Of a stretch of 12,271 nucleotides of DNA, positions 8,237-12,271 are shown in pieces (position 1 is the first letter of the stretch; every line of letters starts with the position of its first letter). Made by a program: the position numbers and the translations under genes. The notes beneath the pieces were generated by a model, which was not told where the DNA came from, made no database searches, and saw only the letters and a program-made list of their open reading frames with translations. The stretch is from Prevotella sp. (GTDB taxonomy: Bacteria > Bacteroidota > Bacteroidia > Bacteroidales > Bacteroidaceae), in the NCBI GenBank assembly GCA_017442765.1, contig JAFRZC010000170.1, forward strand, positions 1-12,271, in the 5' to 3' direction.

Positions 8237-9295
8237 ATGCAAATAAAAGAACTTGGCGAATTCGGACTTATCGAACGCCTCACAAAAGAAATAAAGCCCG
8301 CTCAGCCATCAACCGTGCTGGGCGTTGGCGACGACTGCGCCGTGCTGCATTATCCCGACAGCGAGGTGCTCGTCACAACCGACATGCTCATGGAAGGCGT
8401 CCACTTTGACCTGACCTATGTGGACTTGCGACACCTTGGCTACAAGACGGCAGTGGTGAACATCAGCGACATCTTCGCCATGAACGGCACTCCCCGGCAG
8501 TTGCTCGTGAGCATTGCGCTCAGCCGTCGTTTCACAGTAGAGGACATGGAGGCTTTCTATGACGGATTGCGCCATGCCTGCCAACAATGGAATGTCGATA
8601 TCGTGGGCGGCGACACAACATCCTCCTACACAGGACTGGCCATCTCCATCACCTGCATCGGCGAAGCCCGCCGCGACGAGATTGTTTACCGAAGCGGCGC
8701 AAAAGACACCAATCTCATCTGCGTGTCTGGAGACCTTGGAGCCGCATACATGGGATTACAACTGTTAGAACGTGAGAAAGCCATTTACTATCAGCAGATA
8801 GAAGAACAAAAAAAGAAATCATCAGGGAAAGAAATGCCAGATATACCATTCCAACCCGACTTCGCCGGCAAGGAATATCTGCTGCAAAGACAGCTGCAAC
8901 CCGAGGCACGCGGCGACATTATCAACAAGCTACGCGAAGCCGGCATTCGCCCCACCGCGATGATGGACATCAGCGACGGACTTTCCTCGGAGTTGCTCCA
9001 TATCTGCAAACAGTCGGGAACTGGCTGCCGTATCTATGAGAAAAACATTCCCATCGACTATCAGACAGCCGTCATGGCCGAGGAACTTAATCTCAATGTC
9101 ACCACCTGCGCACTCAATGGAGGAGAAGACTATGAATTGCTCTTTACCGTGCCCATCGGCGACCATGAGAAAATAGAGCAGATAGAGGGAATCCGTCTCA
9201 TCGGTCACATCACCGATGCCTCACTCGGATGCCAGCTCGTCAGCCGCGACGGACAAGAGTTTCCAATCAAGGCCCAAGGCTGGAACCCCCTATAG
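8237..9295 (+). CDS. thiL: Thiamine-monophosphate kinase ThiL
   Basis: ThiL phosphorylates thiamine monophosphate with ATP to give thiamine pyrophosphate, the last step of cofactor synthesis, in the cytoplasm. The 352-residue protein has the AIR synthase/PurM-like fold signatures: LGVGDD (28-33), TTDMLMEGVHF (48-58), NISDIFAMNG (75-84), VGGDTT (123-128), MDISDG (243-248) and GGEDYELLF (295-303). The aspartates in these motifs are the metal and nucleotide ligands. Between about residues 178 and 215 there is a charged, Lys/Gln/Glu-rich stretch that makes it longer than the ~325-residue E. coli protein, a moderate insertion also common in Bacteroidetes homologues as far as I recall. It is the last gene of the sppA operon; a short AT-rich gap follows with only a weak six-pair hairpin (9329-9347). 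No TPP riboswitch is visible, as expected for an internal operon gene. Confidence 0.96.
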   Translation: MQIKELGEFGLIERLTKEIKPAQPSTVLGVGDDCAVLHYPDSEVLVTTDMLMEGVHFDLTYVDLRHLGYKTAVVNISDIFAMNGTPRQLLVSIALSRRFTVEDMEAFYDGLRHACQQWNVDIVGGDTTSSYTGLAISITCIGEARRDEIVYRSGAKDTNLICVSGDLGAAYMGLQLLEREKAIYYQQIEEQKKKSSGKEMPDIPFQPDFAGKEYLLQRQLQPEARGDIINKLREAGIRPTAMMDISDGLSSELLHICKQSGTGCRIYEKNIPIDYQTAVMAEELNLNVTTCALNGGEDYELLFTVPIGDHEKIEQIEGIRLIGHITDASLGCQLVSRDGQEFPIKAQGWNPL

Positions 9296-9344
9296 TCATA
9301 GCCACAACTCTTTAAGCAAAAATACCAGAAAGAAAAAAATATTC

Positions 9345-9373
9345 TTTAGAATGTAATAAAGTGAAAAACTTTG
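9345..9373 (+). promoter_or_regulatory. Possible promoter of the small ORF and rpe
   Basis: AAACTTTG (9366-9373) differs from TAnnTTTG by one base and is followed by C as in the other promoters here. The only -33 candidate, TTTA at 9345-9348, is 17 bases away, which is short. A start near 9380 would leave a leader of about 30 bases before the small ORF. Confidence 0.35.
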
Positions 9374-9408
9374 CGTTATGTTAATAGACAAATATAAAAT
9401 GATTGCCT

Positions 9409-9561
9409 ATGACGTATTTTACTTCTGAAGAATTAAGACCCTCCGAACAGACTTTGAACATTATCCGCCAGTTTGCCTACACCTACCGCCCTGCAACAGC
9501 AGAGCACTGTGAGTGGAACGGGCTATGGGGAGGGCAGAATACGGCTTATTGCCTCAACTAA
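9409..9561 (+). CDS. Small conserved-looking protein, 50 residues
   Basis: An ATG at 9409 opens a 50-codon frame ending in TAA at 9561. The protein starts MTYFTSEELRPSEQTLNII, continues RQFAYTYRP and ends GGQNTAYCLN. It has no membrane segment or signal peptide. From memory it resembles short Bacteroidales hypothetical proteins with an N-terminal EELRPSE-like motif, an IRQ-AYTYR helix and a C-terminal YCLN; I could not check this. It fills the gap between thiL and rpe, has a possible promoter about 36 bases upstream, and ends 17 bases before the rpe start, so the two may be co-transcribed. The function is unknown. Two cysteines (one in EHCEW, one in the terminal YCLN) might bind metal, which is a guess. 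Confidence 0.7.
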   Translation: MTYFTSEELRPSEQTLNIIRQFAYTYRPATAEHCEWNGLWGGQNTAYCLN

Positions 9562-9578
9562 AGATTAACCGCTGAGAT

Positions 9579-10226
9579 ATGGCTCATCTTCTATCCCCTT
9601 CGCTCCTTTCGGCAGATTTCCTGTCGCTGAGGAGTGAAGTTGAAATGATTAACCGGAGCAAGTCTGACTGGCTTCACCTTGATGTGATGGACGGAGTCTT
9701 CGTGCCCAATATCTCGTTTGGCTTTCTTGTCATCGAGGCCGTAGCCAGGATTTGCAAAAAACCGCTTGATGTTCACCTGATGATTGTCCAGCCCGAACGC
9801 TATATACAACAGGTTGCCCGGACAGGAGCCATGATGATGACCGTCCATCAGGAGGCCTCCACACATCTTCACCGCACCGTTCAGGAAATACATGCGGCAG
9901 GGATGAAAGCCGGAGTGGCATTGAACCCCTCCACACCCGTCTCGGTGTTGGAAGACATCATCGGCGATATTGATCTTGTATTGCTTATGAGTGTAAACCC
10001 TGGTTTTGGCGGGCAGTCGTTCATCGAACGCACCATTCAGAAGGTCAGGCTATTGCGCGACCTTATTGCCGAAAGCAACAGCAAGGCACTCATTGAGGTT
10101 GATGGCGGTGTGAACGAAAAAACGGCTCCTCGCCTTATAGAGGCAGGAACCGATGTCTTGGTCAGCGGGAGCTACATCTTCGCTTCCCCCGATCCTTTAG
10201 AAACCATCGAGAAGTTGAAAGGCTAA
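9579..10226 (+). CDS. rpe: Ribulose-phosphate 3-epimerase
   Basis: Rpe interconverts ribulose 5-phosphate and xylulose 5-phosphate in the non-oxidative pentose phosphate pathway, in the cytoplasm. The 215-residue protein has the normal length for this TIM-barrel enzyme. Metal-binding and catalytic residues are in place: His33 and Asp35 in WLHLDVMDG, His66 in LDVHLMI, and Asp175 in IEVDGGV; Asp35 and Asp175 are the acid/base pair. The phosphate-binding segments MSVNPGFGGQ (137-146) and DVLVSGSYIF (192-201) are also present. The ATG at 9579 gives MAHLLSPSLLSADF, the canonical first strand. It follows the 50-residue small ORF by 17 bases and ends right at a long hairpin that separates it from the convergent sigma factor gene. 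Confidence 0.97.
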   Translation: MAHLLSPSLLSADFLSLRSEVEMINRSKSDWLHLDVMDGVFVPNISFGFLVIEAVARICKKPLDVHLMIVQPERYIQQVARTGAMMMTVHQEASTHLHRTVQEIHAAGMKAGVALNPSTPVSVLEDIIGDIDLVLLMSVNPGFGGQSFIERTIQKVRLLRDLIAESNSKALIEVDGGVNEKTAPRLIEAGTDVLVSGSYIFASPDPLETIEKLKG

Positions 10227-10284
10227 AAAGGTTGAAAGGTTGAACAAGTTTTTTGCAATATGCTTGTTCAACCTTTCAACCTTT
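10227..10284. terminator. 22-bp perfect hairpin between convergent rpe and sigma factor genes
   Basis: Bases 10227-10248 pair perfectly with 10263-10284, with a 14-base loop containing TTTTTT. The left arm begins at the base after the rpe stop codon; the right arm ends on the first base of the sigma factor stop codon (TGA on the - strand). Each arm contains an 8-base tandem duplication (AAGGTTGA twice). No T-run follows either side, but the stem is long and the position fits a shared bidirectional transcript end. Confidence 0.75.
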
Positions 10285-10880
10285 CAAACCAATTGCAGAG
10301 CAATATTATGTTCCTTGGCCATTCGGCGAAGGTTGAGTAGCGCATAGCGCATACGGCCGAGCGAGGTGTTGATGCTCACATTTGTAGTCTCGGCGATTTC
10401 CTTAAACGACAATTGTTGAAAGTAACGCATGAAGACCACCTCACGCTGTGCGGCCGGCAGACTCTCCATGAGTCTCTTCACGTCGTTCAGCACCTGATCG
10501 TTGATGAATTTGCTTTCAATGTTACTGTCGAGCAGTTCGCCGCCGCCAATATTTGAGAGGTCGTTGTTCTCGGTAGGCTCCACGATATGGTCGGCACGCT
10601 GGTCGCGATACCAGTCCATTATCACGTTATGGGCGATGCGCATAATCCATGCCCCGAACTTTCCGCTTGTGGTATATTTCCCCTGCTGCAATTTGGTAAC
10701 CACCTTGAAGAAGGTCTCCTGGAAAATGTCGTCGGCCAGATCGCGGTCGCGAACCACGAACAGAATATAAGAAAACAGTTTCGACTGATTGCGCGACAAT
10801 AACAAGTCAAACGCCCTGTTGTTTCCATCGATGTAAGATAAGGCCAACTCCTCGTCGGTCATATCATGCAGATTCTTCAT
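10284..10880 (-). CDS. ECF-type RNA polymerase sigma factor
   Basis: The 198-residue protein has the two-domain plan of extracytoplasmic-function sigma factors. Region 2 covers about residues 20-93 with DLADDIFQETFFKV (47-60) and MRIAHNVIMDWYRDQR (80-95), which bind core polymerase and the -10 region. An acidic linker follows (96-125), and region 4 with its helix-turn-helix covers about 135-185 (LPAAQREVVF, LSFKEIAE). It should direct RNA polymerase to a specific promoter set. No anti-sigma gene (membrane protein or zinc-binding ZAS domain) lies next to it in the window, so how it is held in check cannot be read. The gene has a good housekeeping-type promoter with a leader of about 80 bases, and a candidate small RNA is transcribed on the same strand just upstream. 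The start ATG at 10878-10880 is preferred; Met7 is an alternative. Confidence 0.93.
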   Translation of the reverse strand: MKNLHDMTDEELALSYIDGNNRAFDLLLSRNQSKLFSYILFVVRDRDLADDIFQETFFKVVTKLQQGKYTTSGKFGAWIMRIAHNVIMDWYRDQRADHIVEPTENNDLSNIGGGELLDSNIESKFINDQVLNDVKRLMESLPAAQREVVFMRYFQQLSFKEIAETTNVSINTSLGRMRYALLNLRRMAKEHNIALQLV

Positions 10881-10968
10881 TTTTGTTTACTTTAAAATTG
10901 AAGTAAATGCTTTGTCGATAGGCGTAATATTTTTAAGTTATTGTCAAAAATGTTAATGAATTCGGCGG

Positions 10969-11000
10969 CAAAGTTAAGTACTTTTATTGAAACCACCAAA
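10969..11000 (-). promoter_or_regulatory. Promoter of the sigma factor gene
   Basis: On the - strand, TTTG (10997-11000) and TAACTTTG (10969-10976) are 20 bases apart, both exact. The predicted start near 10963 gives an AT-rich leader of about 80 bases. The -33 box begins only nine bases below the T-run of the small RNA terminator, so the two transcription units are packed tightly. Confidence 0.75.
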
Positions 11001-11008
11001 TTTTTCTT

Positions 11009-11045
11009 AAAAAAAGTGAGGTTGGTGCAGGGAGCTACCAACCTC
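11009..11045 (-). terminator. Intrinsic terminator of the candidate small RNA
   Basis: A nine-pair perfect stem (11037-11045 with 11018-11026) is followed on the - strand by two bases and an uninterrupted T7 (11009-11015). This is the best stem-plus-T-run terminator in the window. No protein gene on the - strand ends here, which is what points to a short non-coding transcript. Confidence 0.75.
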
Positions 11046-11084
11046 GGAGACCGATTTCGTAAATGTCGAAATCATTAAAAACAC
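11009..11084 (-). ncRNA. Candidate small RNA, about 76 nt, upstream of the sigma factor
   Basis: A - strand promoter (11089-11120) points into a stretch that folds as two hairpins and ends in an intrinsic terminator. Hairpin 1 is GATTTCG/CGAAATC (11067-11073 with 11053-11059, seven-base loop). A short linker (GGTCTCC) follows. Hairpin 2 is GAGGTTGGT/ACCAACCTC (11037-11045 with 11018-11026, ten-base loop AGCTCCCTGC), followed by AC and T7 (11009-11015). Promoter, structure, terminator and size fit an independent regulatory RNA; the C-rich loop and linker could be pairing sites. An alternative is an attenuated leader of the sigma factor gene, about 130 bases downstream. I do not recognise the family. 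Confidence 0.6.
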
Positions 11085-11088
11085 GTGG

Positions 11089-11120
11089 CAAATATAGGGT
11101 ATTTGTTTTAGATTAACAAG
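11089..11120 (-). promoter_or_regulatory. Promoter of the candidate small RNA
   Basis: On the - strand TATATTTG (11089-11096) matches TAnnTTTG exactly. CTTG (11117-11120), one base off TTTG, lies 20 bases upstream. Transcription would start at about 11083-11085, next to a CACGTG palindrome (11082-11087). Confidence 0.6.
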
Positions 11121-11222
11121 AAAAAACGCAAAAAAGTGCTGTTTTTTAACACTTCGACGGCAAAAAACGCACTTTGCCCCCTATTTAAAACAAAAAATAA
11201 GCGTAAAATAATGCTAAAATAA
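11121..11222. other. AT-rich gap between the small RNA and secreted protein promoters
   Basis: No gene is visible here. It holds a short inverted repeat at 11134-11154 (AAGTG/CACTT) followed on the - strand by T-rich sequence, a second one at 11159-11178 (GGCAAA/TTTGCC), and several A6-containing repeats of the form CAAAAAA. These may be weak terminator or binding elements, or simply low-complexity spacer. Confidence 0.3.
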
Positions 11223-11253
11223 TTTGCAGTTCGATTTTAAATGACTAACTTTG
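11223..11253 (+). promoter_or_regulatory. Promoter of the secreted tandem-domain protein
   Basis: TTTG (11223-11226) and TAACTTTG (11246-11253) are exactly 19 bases apart, both boxes perfect. The predicted start near 11259 leaves an AT-rich leader of about 40 bases before the ATG at 11299. Confidence 0.78.
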
Positions 11254-11298
11254 CAAGCAAATATATACACATCTAATCATTAACTTAAAACATTTTTT

Positions 11299-12271
11299 AT
11301 GAAAAACTTTCTACGTTATTCTCTGCTATTGTTGTTAGCTGTGTTCGCCGGCAACAAAGGCTTTGCTACAGATGTAGTGTTCGACTTCAGTACCGCTGAG
11401 GGCATTGCTGCCCTTGGTATTGACGTTCCGGCAGAAAACACCAATGTTGATATCGCCGGAAAGACCATCGTCTTCCAGAACATCACAATGACCGCTACCG
11501 ACGGCCCCAACGTGAACTCTACACGTGTGTGGCAAAGTAGTGGTAACTCAGCAGGCAAGTATGACCTGCGAGCCTACAACGGTGCGACTCTGACTTTCAC
11601 GGCTCCCACCAACAAGGTTATCACCAAGATGGTCTGCACCGACTCGTTCTCAAAGAAATGGGACAGCGCGCCCTCTGCCAATGTCGGCACGTTCAGCGAC
11701 CACACCTGGACTGGCAGCGCCAACAGCGTGACGCTCACCATGAACGCACAGAACCGCTTTGGCACCATCACCATCACCTATGGTGACGACGACGGCACAG
11801 GTGGCGGTGTAACACCCGACCCAGATCCCGATCCAAATCCCGATGGTACTGTCACCTTCGACTTCGACAAGGACAACGACGTGCTCGCACTCTTCGGTTT
11901 CGAGGGCTATTCCAGCGGCTCGGGTGCCAGCTATGTTGACACCGGCGACTTCAAGGAAGACAAGACCGGCACCGTCGAAGGTGTTGACCTGACCGTCTCG
12001 CCCAACCCCACCGAGGGCGGCACCCCCAACCGCGTATGGGGCAGCTCACCGAAACTGCGTCTCTATGGCGGCTCCTTCACCGTCAAGGCTCCTGCCGGAC
12101 ACAAGATCACGGCCATGACCTTCACCACATCGTGGAACTCGAACAACAAGGCTCTCCAGTGGAATGCTACGGCCAGCACCGGTACCCTGACCGTCGGCGA
12201 CATGAGCAACCAGACTGTCGTATGGGCTGGCGAGGCCGAGGAAGTTGTCTTCACGGTAGAGAAAAACACCC
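11299..12271 (+). CDS. Secreted protein with two related tandem domains, 5' part
   Basis: The frame opens at ATG 11299 and is still open at the window edge, so 324 residues are visible. The N-terminus is a signal peptide: MKNFLRYS, a Leu-rich core, and probable cleavage after Ala23 in KGFA. Two domains follow, about 25-161 and 185 to the edge, joined by a Gly/Asp/Pro linker (162-184, with repeated DP). They align with each other: each begins with an FDF motif, then has RVW-SS or similar, LR-Y-G, a T--AP segment with KIT-M or ITKM, and a late GT plus W-G. The beta-rich, Asn/Thr/Ser/Gly-rich sequence suggests beta-sandwich domains on a surface or exported protein. Such proteins in Prevotellaceae often end in a type IX secretion or sorting domain, but the C-terminus is out of view. 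I do not recognise the family, and function is unknown. It has its own strong promoter. Confidence 0.85.
   Translation, partial: MKNFLRYSLLLLLAVFAGNKGFATDVVFDFSTAEGIAALGIDVPAENTNVDIAGKTIVFQNITMTATDGPNVNSTRVWQSSGNSAGKYDLRAYNGATLTFTAPTNKVITKMVCTDSFSKKWDSAPSANVGTFSDHTWTGSANSVTLTMNAQNRFGTITITYGDDDGTGGGVTPDPDPDPNPDGTVTFDFDKDNDVLALFGFEGYSSGSGASYVDTGDFKEDKTGTVEGVDLTVSPNPTEGGTPNRVWGSSPKLRLYGGSFTVKAPAGHKITAMTFTTSWNSNNKALQWNATASTGTLTVGDMSNQTVVWAGEAEEVVFTVEKNT

Noticed and set aside
8221..8240. Possible TPP riboswitch before thiL
   Set aside because: Only four bases separate punA and thiL, leaving no room for the aptamer, and no thi-box-like sequence is seen.
11134..11154. Hairpin AAGTG/CACTT with T-rich flank as a second - strand terminator
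   Set aside because: Only five pairs with a long loop, in a stretch that is T-rich anyway; no transcript is known to end there.

Overview
The window reads as a chromosomal segment of a member of the Bacteroidales, most likely Prevotellaceae. Four things suggest this. The promoters have the Bacteroidetes form (TTTG, 19-21 bases, TAnnTTTG) rather than the E. coli form. The protein sequences (S9 peptidase, GroEL ending in GNPGMGGMM, SppA, LpxK, ThiL) have a Bacteroidales flavour. The order sppA-lpxK-punA-thiL fits that group. The intergenic DNA is very AT-rich between genes of moderate GC. I see no phage, plasmid, insertion sequence, CRISPR, tRNA or rRNA.

Layout: (1) 2-1003 (+), the 3' part of an S9/DPP IV-type serine peptidase. 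(2) 1004-1348, an AT-rich gap holding a hairpin after the peptidase, an orphan leftward promoter and the groEL terminator. (3) 1349-3328 (-), the groES-groEL operon, preceded by a candidate operator. (4) 3329-3593, a gap with a cluster of short palindromes. (5) 3594-4352 (-), a short-chain dehydrogenase/reductase, divergent from (6) 4515-9295 (+), a compact operon sppA-lpxK-punA-thiL (envelope protease, lipid A kinase, purine salvage, thiamine pyrophosphate synthesis). A nine-base tandem repeat lies between sppA and lpxK, and lpxK overlaps punA by 116 bases. (7) 9409-10226 (+), a 50-residue small protein and rpe. (8) a 22-bp perfect hairpin shared by the 3' ends of rpe and (9) 10284-10880 (-), an ECF-type sigma factor. 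(10) 10881-11298, a regulatory gap with three promoters, including one that appears to drive a short structured RNA of about 76 nt with its own terminator. (11) 11299-12271 (+), the start of a secreted protein with two related tandem domains; it runs off the window.

Most genes are ordinary housekeeping genes. The parts that merit a second look are non-coding: the candidate small RNA upstream of the sigma factor, the orphan promoter at 1217-1248, the palindromes upstream of groES, the tandem repeat before lpxK, and the long lpxK/punA overlap. I did not find a clearly new multi-gene system. All family assignments are from reading motifs, not from a database search.
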